Shown here: one piece after another, positions 43,690-52,785 of the stretch
Numbering within the stretch: position 1 is the stretch's first letter
Layout of the letters: each line of letters starts with the position of its first letter
Assembly: GCF_004563925.1 (NCBI RefSeq)
Contig: NZ_SPNJ01000001.1
Location: forward strand, 992,001-1,056,000
DNA from: Herbaspirillum sp. 3R11
Lineage (GTDB): Bacteria; Pseudomonadota; Gammaproteobacteria; Burkholderiales; Burkholderiaceae_D
Direction of reading: 5' to 3'
Length of the DNA: 64,000 nt
The notes under the pieces: generated by a model
Told to the model about the DNA's origin: nothing
Seen by the model: only the letters and a program-made list of their open reading frames with translations
Database searches by the model: none
Made by a program: the position numbers and the translations under genes

Positions 43690-44390
43690 GCCAGAGCGTC
43701 GCTCAGAGCAGATCTCTCGCCGTTCGGCGCGATCTTGAGCTGATGCAGCGAGGCCACCAGGTCGGCGAAGCGCTGGCCCTGGATCATCACATGCTGGCGC
43801 AGCAGTTCGACGGTGCGTTCGCTGTCGCCGGCGATGATGGCGTTGACCACGCCTTCATGCTCGTCGTAAGACCGTTTCAGGCGGTCGCGTACGCGCAGCT
43901 GCAGGCGGCGGTAAGGGCGCAGGCGGCGTTGCAGCACGCGCGCCTGTTCTTCCAGGAAGGCATTGTGGCTGCCGGCGTAGATCTGGCCGTGGAAGTCTTC
44001 GTTCTTGTAGAAATAGGTATCCGGATCGACAGCGTCGCGCGCGTCCTTGCAGGCCTGGTGCGCCGCCATCAGCGACGCATGCTCGGCCGCCGACATGCGG
44101 CGCGCCGCCAGACGCCCGCACATGGCTTCCAGCTCGGCCATCACTTCAAACATCTCGATCAACTGCTGCGGCCCGATCTCGGCCACGATGGCGCCGCGCC
44201 GCGGCCGCATCACGATGATGCCCATCGACGCCAGCTGGATCAACGCTTCGCGGATCGGCGTACGCGAGACGCCGAACTGCTCGGCCAGAACCGTCTCGTC
44301 CAGATGCTGGCCGGGCGCGAGTTTGCCGACGGCGATCAGTTCTTCGATCGATTCGCGCAAAGTCTCGGAACGTTTCTTAGGGGTATCCAT
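43686..44390 (-). CDS. GntR family regulator, FadR/FCD type, probably for malonate genes
   Basis: The 234-residue protein has the winged HTH (ETVLAEQFGVSRTPIREALI, then QLASMGIIVMRPRRGAIVAE) and an FCD effector domain with metal-binding Asp/His positions (NEDFHGQIYAGSHNAFL, YDEHEGVVNAIIAGD). It is divergent from the TRAP/malonate decarboxylase operon, so it probably represses that operon until malonate or a derivative is bound. In Pseudomonas and Acinetobacter the malonate operon is controlled by the LysR protein MdcR, so this is a different arrangement. Confidence 0.9.
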   Translation of the reverse strand: MDTPKKRSETLRESIEELIAVGKLAPGQHLDETVLAEQFGVSRTPIREALIQLASMGIIVMRPRRGAIVAEIGPQQLIEMFEVMAELEAMCGRLAARRMSAAEHASLMAAHQACKDARDAVDPDTYFYKNEDFHGQIYAGSHNAFLEEQARVLQRRLRPYRRLQLRVRDRLKRSYDEHEGVVNAIIAGDSERTVELLRQHVMIQGQRFADLVASLHQLKIAPNGERSALSDALA

Positions 44391-44439
44391 GGATTGATAT
44401 CAAGTATGCAATGAAACCATTCTAAATCATCTTTGATGC

Positions 44440-44475
44440 TTGACAATGTATTTGTTTTGTAAGAACGTGTATACA
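44440..44475. promoter_or_regulatory. Promoter and GntR-type operator candidate before the TRAP/mdc operon
   Basis: TTGACA at 44440-44445 is a perfect -35 box. The palindrome TGTATACA at 44468-44475 lies just where a -10 or start site would be. FadR/FCD regulators commonly bind TTGTATACAA-like sites, and this one reads GTGTATACAAG. The -10 itself is not clear. Confidence 0.5.
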
Positions 44476-44515
44476 AGAAATCCGCTTAAAAAAGCAAGAC
44501 GACAACAAATTCAAC

Positions 44516-44549
44516 GGCGCCGGAAACACGGAAGAGACATTCCGGCGCC
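44516..44549. repeat. Perfect 10-bp inverted repeat in the operon leader
   Basis: GGCGCCGGAA and TTCCGGCGCC are exact complements around a 14-base loop. It is about 85 bases before the first start codon and has no T tract, so it is an RNA hairpin or protein site, not a terminator. A strong TAAGGAGG ribosome site follows at 44619-44626. Confidence 0.6.
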
Positions 44550-44633
44550 CTCAAGTTGATAAGAACTTAGATACATCGCACCAATTAAAAGTACAAAAAA
44601 GCAGTATTTCTCTCACCTTAAGGAGGATCAACA

Positions 44634-45662
44634 ATGACTTCGCAAAAACGTAGAAGCATCATCGGTGCACTCGCGACCGCGCCACTGTGGACGGCAGGTT
44701 CGTCGGTGTGGGCCCAGGGCGCGCCCACCTCGCTGAAGATTTCCCATCAATTCCCCGGCGGCACCATCAACGAAGGCGACTTCCGCGACCGCCTCACGCG
44801 CATGTTTGCCGAAGGCGTCGCCAAGCGCACCAACGGCAGCCTCAAATTTGAAATTTATCCCGGCTCCTCGCTGATGAAGGTCAACGCGCAGTTCTCGGCC
44901 ATGCGCAAGGGCGCGCTCGACATGTCGCTGGTGCCGCTCAACTACGCCGGCGGCGAAGTACCGGAAACCAACATCGGCCTCATGCCAGGCCTGGTGACCT
45001 CGTACGCGCAAGGCTCGGCCTGGAAGAACGCCGAAGTCGGCAAGGAGCTGGCGCGCATCCTGGCGGAGAAGGGCATCCTGATCGTCAGCTGGATCTGGCA
45101 GGCCGGCGGCGTCGCGTCGCGCACCAAGCCCATCATCGAACCGGCAGACGCCAAGGGCATGAAAGTGCGCGGCGGCTCGCGTGAAATGGACCTGATCCTG
45201 AAGGAAGCCGGCGCCGCCGTCGTGACCTTGCCGTCCAACGAAATCTACGCCGCCATGCAAACCGGCGCGATGGACGCGGCTATGACCTCGTCGACCTCGT
45301 TCATCTCCTTCCGCCTGGAAGAAGTCGCCAAGGCGCTGACCACCGGTCGCGACAAGGCGTATTGGTACATGTTCGAGCCGCTGATGATTTCCAAGTCCGT
45401 GTTCGAAAAACTGACCAAGGACCAGCAGGCCGCCATCATGGCCGTCGGCGCCGAGATGGAACAGTTCGCGCTGAAGGCTGCGCAGACCGATGACGTCGCC
45501 GTCGCCGCCGTGTACCAGAAGGCCGGCGCCAAGGTGGTCGACCTCAACGCCGCCACCGTCAAGAAATGGCAGGACATCGCCCGCGCCACCGCGTGGAAAG
45601 ACTTCGCCGCACGCAATGCCAACTGCGCCAACCTGCTCAAACTGGCGGAGAAACTCCTATGA
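44634..45662 (+). CDS. TRAP transporter substrate-binding protein, DctP type (malonate operon)
   Basis: The 342-residue protein has a signal peptide with a twin-Arg-like start (SQKRRSIIGALATAPLWTAG) ending near SVWAQ, which may mean Tat or Sec export. DctP features are LKISHQFPGGTINEGDFRDR, EIYPGSSLMKVNAQFSAMRK, MKVRGGSREMDLILKEAGAA and SNEIYAAMQTGAMDAAMTSS. The TAAGGAGGATCAAC site before the ATG is almost a perfect anti-16S match. It should capture the substrate, very likely malonate given the genes downstream. Confidence 0.93.
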   Translation: MTSQKRRSIIGALATAPLWTAGSSVWAQGAPTSLKISHQFPGGTINEGDFRDRLTRMFAEGVAKRTNGSLKFEIYPGSSLMKVNAQFSAMRKGALDMSLVPLNYAGGEVPETNIGLMPGLVTSYAQGSAWKNAEVGKELARILAEKGILIVSWIWQAGGVASRTKPIIEPADAKGMKVRGGSREMDLILKEAGAAVVTLPSNEIYAAMQTGAMDAAMTSSTSFISFRLEEVAKALTTGRDKAYWYMFEPLMISKSVFEKLTKDQQAAIMAVGAEMEQFALKAAQTDDVAVAAVYQKAGAKVVDLNAATVKKWQDIARATAWKDFAARNANCANLLKLAEKLL

Positions 45663-46234
45663 GTCACGGCTTCGAAATGCAGCCGCAGGCCAAGCCCGCG
45701 ACGCCGGCCAACGCCGTCGTCGCCGGGCTGCACCACGCGCTGGAGAAATTCAACAAGCTCGCGGTATTCCTGGCGATGATTGCGCTGATGCTGACGTCGA
45801 TTATCCTGACCTACTCGGTGGTGGTGCGTTACTTCTTCCATCAGCCGACCGACTGGCAGGATGAGGCGTCGGTGTTCATGCTGGTGGGCGTGATCTTCCT
45901 GTGTTCGGCGTACGTGCAATCGCTGCGCGGCCATATCGGCATCGAAGCGCTGGCCGGCTTCCTGTCGCCGCGCGCCAACCAGGTGCGCATGTTCATCGTC
46001 GACCTGATCTCGTTCGTGTTCTGCGCGTTCTTCGCGTGGAAGTCGTGGACGCTGTTCCACGAAGCCTGGGTCGACGGCCAGACCACCTCGTCGACGTTCG
46101 CGCCGCCGCTGTGGATTCCCTATTCGATGATGGCGATCGGCATGACCGTGTTGACGCTGCAATTGCTGGTGCAGGTATTGACCCGCATCACCGGCACTGT
46201 ACCTGCATCTGTAGCGGCCAAGGAGCAAGCATGA
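45659..46234 (+). CDS. TRAP transporter small permease, DctQ type
   Basis: The protein is 191 residues from ATG 45659, which overlaps the DctP stop in ATGA. It has four hydrophobic helices (LAVFLAMIALMLTSIILTYS, ASVFMLVGVIFLCSAYVQSL, FIVDLISFVFCAFFAWKSWT, YSMMAIGMTVLTLQLLVQVL) and the DctQ landmarks WQDEASVFMLVG and RGHIGIE. It is the small inner-membrane subunit that works with the large permease. Confidence 0.93.
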   Translation: MSHGFEMQPQAKPATPANAVVAGLHHALEKFNKLAVFLAMIALMLTSIILTYSVVVRYFFHQPTDWQDEASVFMLVGVIFLCSAYVQSLRGHIGIEALAGFLSPRANQVRMFIVDLISFVFCAFFAWKSWTLFHEAWVDGQTTSSTFAPPLWIPYSMMAIGMTVLTLQLLVQVLTRITGTVPASVAAKEQA

Positions 46235-47586
46235 CGCTGACGCCTTTAGTTCTCGGTTCCCTGTACGGGATCGTCACCATCCTCGTGATGTGCTCCGGCA
46301 TGCCCATCGCATTTGCGCTGGGTGTGGTGGCGACCTCGTTCATGTATTTCTTCATGCCGGCGTCTTCGCTCGACACCGTCACGCAAAACGTCTACGAAGA
46401 AATCGCTTCCATCACCTTGCTGTCGATTCCGCTGTTCATCCTCAAGGGGGCGGCGATCGGCAAATCACCGGCCGGTAAGGATTTGTACTCGGCCATCCAC
46501 GCCTGGTTGAATCGCGTGCCGGGCGGCCTCGGCATCGCCAACGTGTTTGCCTGCGCCTTGTTTGCGGCGATGGCTGGTTCGTCGCCGGCGACTTGCTCGG
46601 CCATCGGCTCGGCCGGTATTCCGGAAATGCGCCGTCGCGGTTACTCGCCCGGGTTTGCAGCGGGCATCATCGCTGCCGGCGGCACGCTGGGCATCCTGTT
46701 GCCGCCTTCGATCACCATGATCCTGTACGCAGTGGCGGCAGAACAATCGCTGGGACGGCTGTTCCTCGCCGGCATCGGTCCGGGCGTGTTGCTGGTGATC
46801 CTGTTTGCCGGTTACGCCATGTACCGCGCCCGCAAGGAATACAAGATGGCCCACGCCATCTACACCGGCGGCGGCGCCAAGTCGGCCTACCTCGACGACG
46901 AGCATTTCACGCTGGCGCAAAAGGTGGAGATGCTGCCGCGCGTGCTGCCTTTCCTGATCCTGCTGATCGGCGTCATGATCGCGCTCTACGGCGGCTTTGC
47001 GACACCGTCGGAAACCGCCGGCCTGGGCGCCTTGCTGGCCATCGTGCTGATCGCCGTTGTCTATCGCATCTACAAGCCGCGCGAGCTGGTGCCGTTTCTC
47101 AACTCGACCATCAAGGAGTCGGGCATGCTGCTGCTGATCATCGGCATGTCGCTGCTGTATTCCTATGTGATGAGTTACCTGCACATCAGCCAGTCGGCAG
47201 CGCAGTGGGTGGTGGACATGCACCTGTCGAAATGGCTGCTGCTGGCGGTGATCCTGCTGATGGTGATCGTGCTCGGCTTCTTCCTGCCGCCGGTGTCGAT
47301 TATCCTGATGACGGCGCCGATCATCCTGCCGCCGTTGCGTGAAGCCGGGTTTGACCTGATCTGGTTCGGCATCGTCATGACCGTGGTGATGGAAATGGGG
47401 TTGATCCATCCGCCCGTTGGCTTGAACTTGTTCGTGATCAAGAACATCGCGCCCGACATCCCGTTGTCGGAAGTGATCAAGGGCACGATCCCGTTCCTGG
47501 CGCTGATGTTCCTGGCCGTGATCCTGCTGTGCTTTTTCCCGGGTATTGCCACCGGCTTGCCCGACATCATCATGGGAGTGAAATAA
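46231..47586 (+). CDS. TRAP transporter large permease, DctM type
   Basis: The protein is 451 residues from ATG 46231, overlapping the DctQ stop by four bases and preceded by AAGGAG. It has about 11-12 helices and the DctM patterns: SIPLFILKGAAIGKSPAGKD, AMAGSSPATCSAIGSAGIPE, AAGGTLGILLPPSITMILYA and GLIHPPVGLNLFVIKNIAPD. It carries out sodium-driven uptake of the bound acid. A TRAP system here stands in for the MdcLM or MadLM malonate carriers of other bacteria. Confidence 0.94.
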   Translation: MTLTPLVLGSLYGIVTILVMCSGMPIAFALGVVATSFMYFFMPASSLDTVTQNVYEEIASITLLSIPLFILKGAAIGKSPAGKDLYSAIHAWLNRVPGGLGIANVFACALFAAMAGSSPATCSAIGSAGIPEMRRRGYSPGFAAGIIAAGGTLGILLPPSITMILYAVAAEQSLGRLFLAGIGPGVLLVILFAGYAMYRARKEYKMAHAIYTGGGAKSAYLDDEHFTLAQKVEMLPRVLPFLILLIGVMIALYGGFATPSETAGLGALLAIVLIAVVYRIYKPRELVPFLNSTIKESGMLLLIIGMSLLYSYVMSYLHISQSAAQWVVDMHLSKWLLLAVILLMVIVLGFFLPPVSIILMTAPIILPPLREAGFDLIWFGIVMTVVMEMGLIHPPVGLNLFVIKNIAPDIPLSEVIKGTIPFLALMFLAVILLCFFPGIATGLPDIIMGVK

Positions 47587-47587
47587 A

Positions 47588-49255
47588 ATGTCTGCCACCG
47601 GCCACGTCTGGAATCGTCGGCAAACCAATCGCAATGAACGCCTGGCGCGCGCAAGCAGCGTGCTGGGCAATTCGTTGGAAGGCAAGCTTCTGCCTTCGGC
47701 GCGCATTGCCGATTTGTTGTACGCCGTCATTGAATCAGGCGATCGCGTCTGCCTCGAAGGCAATAACCAGAAGCAGGCCGACTTCTTGTCGAAGGCGCTG
47801 GCCGGGCTCGATCCGGCGCGTGTGCACGACCTGCACATGCTGTTCTCGGTGCTGGCCTTGCCGGAGCATCTGGACGTCTTCGAAAAAGGCATCGCCTCGA
47901 AACTGGACTTTTCCTTCTCCGGTCCCCAGGCCGGCCGGTTGGCCAAGCTGGCGTCGGCCGGCAAACTCAACATCGGCGCCATCCATACCTACCTGGAATT
48001 GTTCGGCCGCTATTTCGTTGACCTGACGCCACGGGTTGCTTTGGTGGCGGCGCAGGCAGCGGATCGCCACGGTAATCTCTACACTGGTCCCAACACCGAA
48101 GACACGCCGGCGATCGTCGAGGCGACCACCTTCAGCAGCGGCATCGTCATCGCCCAGGTCAATGAAATCGTCGACGTATTGCCGCGCATCGACATCCCGG
48201 CCGACTGGGTCAGCTTCGTGACCAAGGCGCCGACACCGCATTACATCGAGCCGCTGTTCACGCGCGACCCGGCGCAAATCTCCGAGATTCAGGTGCTCAT
48301 GGCGATGATGGCCATCAAGGGCATCTACGCCGAATACGAAGTGCAGCGCCTCAACCACGGCATCGGTTTCGACACCGCCGCCATCGAGCTGATCCTGCCG
48401 ACCTATGGCGCATCGCTGGGCCTGCGCGGCAAGATCTGCAAGCACTGGGCGCTGAATCCGCATCCGGCATTGATCCCGGCGATCGAAGCGGGCTTCGTCG
48501 AATCGGTGCATTCCTTCGGCTCCGAGCTGGGCATGGAAGACTACATCCGCGCGCGTCCCGACATCTTCTTCATCGGACCCGACGGCTCCATGCGCAGCAA
48601 CCGCGCGTTCTCGCAAACCGCCGGGCACTACGCCTGCGACATGTTCATCGGCTCGACGCTGCAGATCGACTTGCAGGGCAATTCGTCGACCGCGACGCTG
48701 GGCCGCATCGCCGGTTTCGGCGGCGCGCCCAACATGGGCGCCGACGCACGCGGCCGCCGTCATGCCAGCCCGGCTTGGCTCAAGGCCGGCCAGCAGGCCA
48801 GGGCCGGCAAGAACACCATCCCGCGCGGGCAGAAGCTGGTGGTGCAGACTGTGGAGACCTTCCGTGAACACATGCAACCGGCTTTCGTCGACCGGCTCGA
48901 CGCCTGGCAACTGGCCGAACAGGCCAACATGCCGATCCCGCCGGTGATGATTTACGGCGACGACGTCACCCACATCCTGACCGAAGAAGGCATCGCCAAC
49001 CTGCTGCTGTGCCGCACCGAAGAAGAGCGCGAGCAGGCCATACGCGGCGTCGCCGGCTACACGCCGGTCGGCCTGGCGCGCGACAAGCGCATGGTCGAGA
49101 ACCTGCGTGATCGGGGCATCATCCGCCGCGCCGAAGACATGGGCATCGACAAGCGCCTGGCCACGCGCGACTTGCTGGCGGCCAAGAACATGAAGGATCT
49201 GGTGCGCGCTTCCGGCGGCCTGTACAACCCGCCCAAACGTTTCAGGAACTGGTGA
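47588..49255 (+). CDS. mdcA: Malonate decarboxylase alpha subunit (acetyl-S-ACP:malonate ACP transferase)
   Basis: The 555-residue protein is the expected size for MdcA and has the family blocks RRQTNRNERLARASSVLGNS, VCLEGNNQKQADFLSKALAG and FGGAPNMGADARGRRHASPA. It swaps the acetyl group on the acyl carrier protein for malonate, giving malonyl-ACP and acetate. Together with mdcC, mdcD and mdcE it forms the cytoplasmic, biotin-independent decarboxylase. It starts one base after the transporter gene. Confidence 0.96.
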   Translation: MSATGHVWNRRQTNRNERLARASSVLGNSLEGKLLPSARIADLLYAVIESGDRVCLEGNNQKQADFLSKALAGLDPARVHDLHMLFSVLALPEHLDVFEKGIASKLDFSFSGPQAGRLAKLASAGKLNIGAIHTYLELFGRYFVDLTPRVALVAAQAADRHGNLYTGPNTEDTPAIVEATTFSSGIVIAQVNEIVDVLPRIDIPADWVSFVTKAPTPHYIEPLFTRDPAQISEIQVLMAMMAIKGIYAEYEVQRLNHGIGFDTAAIELILPTYGASLGLRGKICKHWALNPHPALIPAIEAGFVESVHSFGSELGMEDYIRARPDIFFIGPDGSMRSNRAFSQTAGHYACDMFIGSTLQIDLQGNSSTATLGRIAGFGGAPNMGADARGRRHASPAWLKAGQQARAGKNTIPRGQKLVVQTVETFREHMQPAFVDRLDAWQLAEQANMPIPPVMIYGDDVTHILTEEGIANLLLCRTEEEREQAIRGVAGYTPVGLARDKRMVENLRDRGIIRRAEDMGIDKRLATRDLLAAKNMKDLVRASGGLYNPPKRFRNW

Positions 49256-49256
49256 T

Positions 49257-49568
49257 ATGGAAACCTTGAACTATCGTTTTGAAAACGGCACCCGCAAGCT
49301 CTCCGCCAAGGCCGAACTGGTCGGCGTGGTCAGCTCGGGCAATCTCGAAGTGCTGATCGAATCAGTCGACCTGCAAGGCGGCTGCTCCGTCGAAATCAAG
49401 ACCGCCGCGCGCGGTTTCGGCGCCATCTGGGAAGCCGTCATCGGCGACTTCAACAAGCGCTGGCAACTGGCCGACACGCGCATCTCGATCAACGACATGG
49501 GCGCCACGCCGGCAGTGGTCAGCCTGCGCCTGGATCAGGCGGTGGAATCGGTTGTGGAGGCAAGATGA
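49257..49568 (+). CDS. mdcC: Malonate decarboxylase acyl carrier protein (delta subunit)
   Basis: The 103-residue protein starts METLNYRFENGTRKLSAKAE and has the attachment Ser in GVVSSGNLEVLIES near residue 27. It carries the 2'-(5''-phosphoribosyl)-3'-dephospho-CoA arm on that Ser, made and attached by MdcB and MdcG encoded downstream. It lies one base after mdcA and overlaps mdcD by four bases. Confidence 0.95.
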   Translation: METLNYRFENGTRKLSAKAELVGVVSSGNLEVLIESVDLQGGCSVEIKTAARGFGAIWEAVIGDFNKRWQLADTRISINDMGATPAVVSLRLDQAVESVVEAR

Positions 49569-50467
49569 CAACCAGTTACTTGGAAGCGAATGCCCGCGAA
49601 CGCATTGCGCAGGTGCTCGACGCCGACAGTTTTGAAGAATTCTTGCCGCCGTCGAAACGCATCGTCAGTCCGCATCTGGGGCAGCTCGATGCGCCGGTGT
49701 CGTTTGACGACGGCGTCGTGGTTGGACGCGGTGCGCTCAACGGCGCCACGGTGTTTGCCGCGGCGCAGGAGGGCGGTTTCATGGGTGGTGCGGTCGGTGA
49801 AGTCCACGGCGCCAAACTGGTCGGTCTGCTCAAGCGCGCCGTGCAGGAACAAGCCGAAGGCGTCATCCTGTTGCTGGAAACCGGCGGCGTGCGCCTGCAC
49901 GAAGCCAACGCCGGCCTGATCGCCGTGTCCGAAGTCATGCGCGCCGTGCTCGATACACGCGCAGCAGGCATTCCCGTCATCGTGCTGGTGGGCGGCTCCA
50001 ACGGCTGCTTCGGCGGCATGGGCATCGTTGCGCGTTGCGCCAACGCCATCATCATGTCGGAAGAAGGGCGTCTGGCCATGTCCGGACCGGAAGTCATCGA
50101 AACCGCCAACGGCGTCGAAGAATTCGACTCGCGCGACCGCGCGCTGGTGTGGCGCACCACCGGCGGCAAGCACCGTTACCTGCTCGGCGATTGCCAGGGC
50201 ATCGTCGCCGACGATACGGCGGCATTCCGCGATGCGGCCACGCAGACGCTGGCGGCATTCAAGAACAATCCGACGGCGCTGAGCCTGCAGGCATTGGAAG
50301 CCGAGCAAGCCATGCTGGAGCAGCGCATCACCCGCTTCGGCGACGCCGCCGATCCGCTCGAGATATGGCAGCGCCTCGGCATCGACAAGCCGCAGGACAT
50401 CGCCATGCTGGAGGCGGCAGCGTTCACCACATTGGCTGAATCGCATCGTGTGAAGGGACAACCATGA
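49565..50467 (+). CDS. mdcD: Malonate decarboxylase beta subunit
   Basis: The 300-residue carboxyltransferase-like protein shows YLEANARERIAQVLDADSFE, GGFMGGAVGEVHGAKLVGLL, LLLETGGVRLHEANAGLIAV and GGSNGCFGGMGIVARCANAI, the crotonase-type oxyanion turns. With MdcE it decarboxylates malonyl-ACP to acetyl-ACP. Overlaps of four bases with both neighbours (ATGA) indicate coupled translation. Confidence 0.95.
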   Translation: MTTSYLEANARERIAQVLDADSFEEFLPPSKRIVSPHLGQLDAPVSFDDGVVVGRGALNGATVFAAAQEGGFMGGAVGEVHGAKLVGLLKRAVQEQAEGVILLLETGGVRLHEANAGLIAVSEVMRAVLDTRAAGIPVIVLVGGSNGCFGGMGIVARCANAIIMSEEGRLAMSGPEVIETANGVEEFDSRDRALVWRTTGGKHRYLLGDCQGIVADDTAAFRDAATQTLAAFKNNPTALSLQALEAEQAMLEQRITRFGDAADPLEIWQRLGIDKPQDIAMLEAAAFTTLAESHRVKGQP

Positions 50468-51180
50468 GCTGGCAAATACTGGCGGACGATTTATTCCCGC
50501 AAGGCCACAGCATCACCGAAAAGGCCGACTTCCTGTCCGGTACCGCGCAGGTCGACGGCGAGGTCGTGACCATCGTCGGCACCACCGGCCACACGCCGAT
50601 CGGCATCGAGATCGCCTTGTCGCAGGCGCAGGCCATCCTGCAAACCGTGCGCGACCATCCCGGCCGCGCCATCGTCATCCTGGTCGACACGCAAGGGCAG
50701 CGCCTGCGCCACCGCGACGAGATGCTGGGCATCAACAGCTACATGGCGCACCTGGGGAAATGCATCGCCCTGGCGCGTCAGCAGGGGCACAAGATCATCG
50801 GACTGGTGTACGACCAGGCCTTGTCGGGCGGCTTCATCACCAGCGGCCTGATGGCCGACGCCTGCTATGCGCTGCCGAACGCGACCATTCGCGTGATGGG
50901 CTTGCCGGCGATGGCGCGTATCACCAAGGTGCCGGAAGAACGCCTGGTGGAACTGGCAAAGAGTAATCCGGTGTTTGCACCGGGGCCGGAAAATTACCAT
51001 CGCATGGGCGGCGTCGCCGAGATCTGGAGCGGCGACCTGGCCGCTCAGCTGGCGCAAGCGCTGGCAGACGCGGACAGCACCGACCGGCGCGCGGCGGTCG
51101 GCTTGCAGCGCGGCGGCCGCAACTGGTCGCAACGCGTGGTCGACGCCATCGTCAGCAACAGCGATGTCCAGCCGCTCTGA
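50464..51180 (+). CDS. mdcE: Malonate decarboxylase gamma subunit
   Basis: The 238-residue protein has DTQGQRLRHRDEMLGINSYM, GLVYDQALSGGFITSGLMAD and NATIRVMGLPAMARITKVPE, all diagnostic of MdcE. It partners MdcD in the decarboxylation step. It overlaps mdcD by four bases and mdcG by 17 bases. Confidence 0.95.
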   Translation: MSWQILADDLFPQGHSITEKADFLSGTAQVDGEVVTIVGTTGHTPIGIEIALSQAQAILQTVRDHPGRAIVILVDTQGQRLRHRDEMLGINSYMAHLGKCIALARQQGHKIIGLVYDQALSGGFITSGLMADACYALPNATIRVMGLPAMARITKVPEERLVELAKSNPVFAPGPENYHRMGGVAEIWSGDLAAQLAQALADADSTDRRAAVGLQRGGRNWSQRVVDAIVSNSDVQPL

Positions 51181-51856
51181 CTTGTCCACGCGCCACGGGC
51201 TGGTCTGGCTGAACGAAGCCGGCTGGCGCGAGGCGCTTGCGTGCGTCGTCGATGACCATCGCTTCGCCGTGCAACGCTGGCTGCAGCTCGACTGGCCGGC
51301 GGTGATCCGTCGCCGCGATGCCGATTGCGCACCCGGCGAGATCTGCCTCGGTATTGCCTTGCCGCCGGATCAGGACGGCGTCAAGTTGCGCATCCCTTTG
51401 CGTGTCGGCTTGCAAGGCGTGTGCGAGATGCGGGCGCCGCTGGAGATTGCCGATGTGATCGAACATGCCGGATCGCAATGGCGCAATGGCCTGCTTGAAT
51501 TGCACGGCGACATCACTGCGCAAGGACTTGAGATTCGCGTATACGGTTCCCTCGCTTTGCAGGCGCTGACCGGGCAATCCTATTTGCGGCCGGCGTCGGA
51601 TATCGATGTGCTGTTTTGTCCATCGGATCACTTGCAACTGGAGCAGGGCGTGTCCCTGCTGCAGCAGTACGCCACGCGTCTGCCGCTCGATGGCGAGATC
51701 GCCTTCCCGACCGGACATGCAGTGTCTTGGAAAGAGTGGGCGCAAGCCTGCGGCAATCTCGACAACCGCGTATTGATCAAACACGACAGCGGCGTCGCCT
51801 TGCAGCGTGTGGGCGAGCTTCTGGCTGAATTTGAGGAGCGCGCATGCGCGGCGTAG
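51164..51856 (+). CDS. mdcG: Malonate decarboxylase holo-ACP synthase (phosphoribosyl-dephospho-CoA transferase)
   Basis: The ATG at 51164 gives 230 residues and the family start RHGLVWLNEAGWREAL. The nucleotidyltransferase signature is split as YGSLALQALTG and SDIDVLF (Gly-Ser then Asp-x-Asp). It attaches the dephospho-CoA derived group to the Ser of MdcC. It overlaps both mdcE and mdcB. Confidence 0.93.
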   Translation: MSSRSDLSTRHGLVWLNEAGWREALACVVDDHRFAVQRWLQLDWPAVIRRRDADCAPGEICLGIALPPDQDGVKLRIPLRVGLQGVCEMRAPLEIADVIEHAGSQWRNGLLELHGDITAQGLEIRVYGSLALQALTGQSYLRPASDIDVLFCPSDHLQLEQGVSLLQQYATRLPLDGEIAFPTGHAVSWKEWAQACGNLDNRVLIKHDSGVALQRVGELLAEFEERACAA

Positions 51857-52785
51857 ATCACCTTGCTCCCTTGCCTGCCATGCGCTTGCCGGTGGCGGTG
51901 CATTACACCGAGCGACGTCGTCGCCAACGCCGGCAGCAGGCTTTCTGCCGCGAACTCGCTCGCATGGCCTTGCGCAGCCTGCATCAGGAATTGACGCTGT
52001 ATCCCAAACCGGGCCTGGTCTCGCCGGTTGACAACGGCAGCCACGACGACATGGATGCGACGACTTTTCTGCGTAGCCTGTTCTCGCTGCGTCGCTATTT
52101 TTCCGACATCGCCGCAGCAGGCGCGGCCGGCACCTCCTTCAATGAACTTAAACGTCTCGGTATCGACGCCGAGCAACGCATGCTCAAGGCCACCGGCGGC
52201 GTCAATACGCATCGCGGTGCGATCTTCTGTCTGGGCATGCTGTGCGCGGCGATTGCCTGCTGCCGCAGCCAGGAGATGACGCTGTCGCCGCAGGCGATTC
52301 GCGCCACCTTGCTGATCCGCTGGGGCGATGCGTTGACGGGACATACCAATTCATCGATTGAAAACGAAGAGACTGCCAGCCACGGTTTGCGCGTCGCCGC
52401 ACGTCACGCCGTGGGCGGTGCGCGTGAAGAGGGCGCGCTTGGTTTTCCTTCCGTCTTCGAGATCGCCTTGCCGCAACTGCAGGCCACGCTCGCGGCCGGA
52501 CGCGACTGGCATTGCGCCAAAATCGACGCCTTGTTCGCACTGATGGCGCATGTCAGCGACACCAATGTCTATCACCGCGGCGGCGCGGCAGGCGCGGCGC
52601 TGGTGCAGCAACGCAGCCGCGAGTTCCTGGCCGGCGGCGGTACGGCTGATCCCGCGTGGCTGGTGCGTGCCGAAGCTGTCCATCACGAATTCGTGGAGCG
52701 GCGCTTGTCGCCCGGCGGCGCTGCCGATCTGCTCGCGGCGGCTTGTCTGATCCACACGGTGTGCGGTGGCGAGCGGCAGGCATGA
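51844..52785 (+). CDS. mdcB: Triphosphoribosyl-dephospho-CoA synthase
   Basis: The 313-residue protein is of the CitG/MdcB family: LTLYPKPGLVSPVDNGSHDD, TFLRSLFSLRRYF, GVNTHRGAIFCLGML and DTNVYHRGGAAGAALVQQ. It makes the prosthetic group precursor from ATP and dephospho-CoA. It overlaps mdcG by 13 bases. In Pseudomonas mdcB follows mdcA directly; here it is late in the operon, as in several betaproteobacteria. Confidence 0.94.
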   Translation: MRGVDHLAPLPAMRLPVAVHYTERRRRQRRQQAFCRELARMALRSLHQELTLYPKPGLVSPVDNGSHDDMDATTFLRSLFSLRRYFSDIAAAGAAGTSFNELKRLGIDAEQRMLKATGGVNTHRGAIFCLGMLCAAIACCRSQEMTLSPQAIRATLLIRWGDALTGHTNSSIENEETASHGLRVAARHAVGGAREEGALGFPSVFEIALPQLQATLAAGRDWHCAKIDALFALMAHVSDTNVYHRGGAAGAALVQQRSREFLAGGGTADPAWLVRAEAVHHEFVERRLSPGGAADLLAAACLIHTVCGGERQA

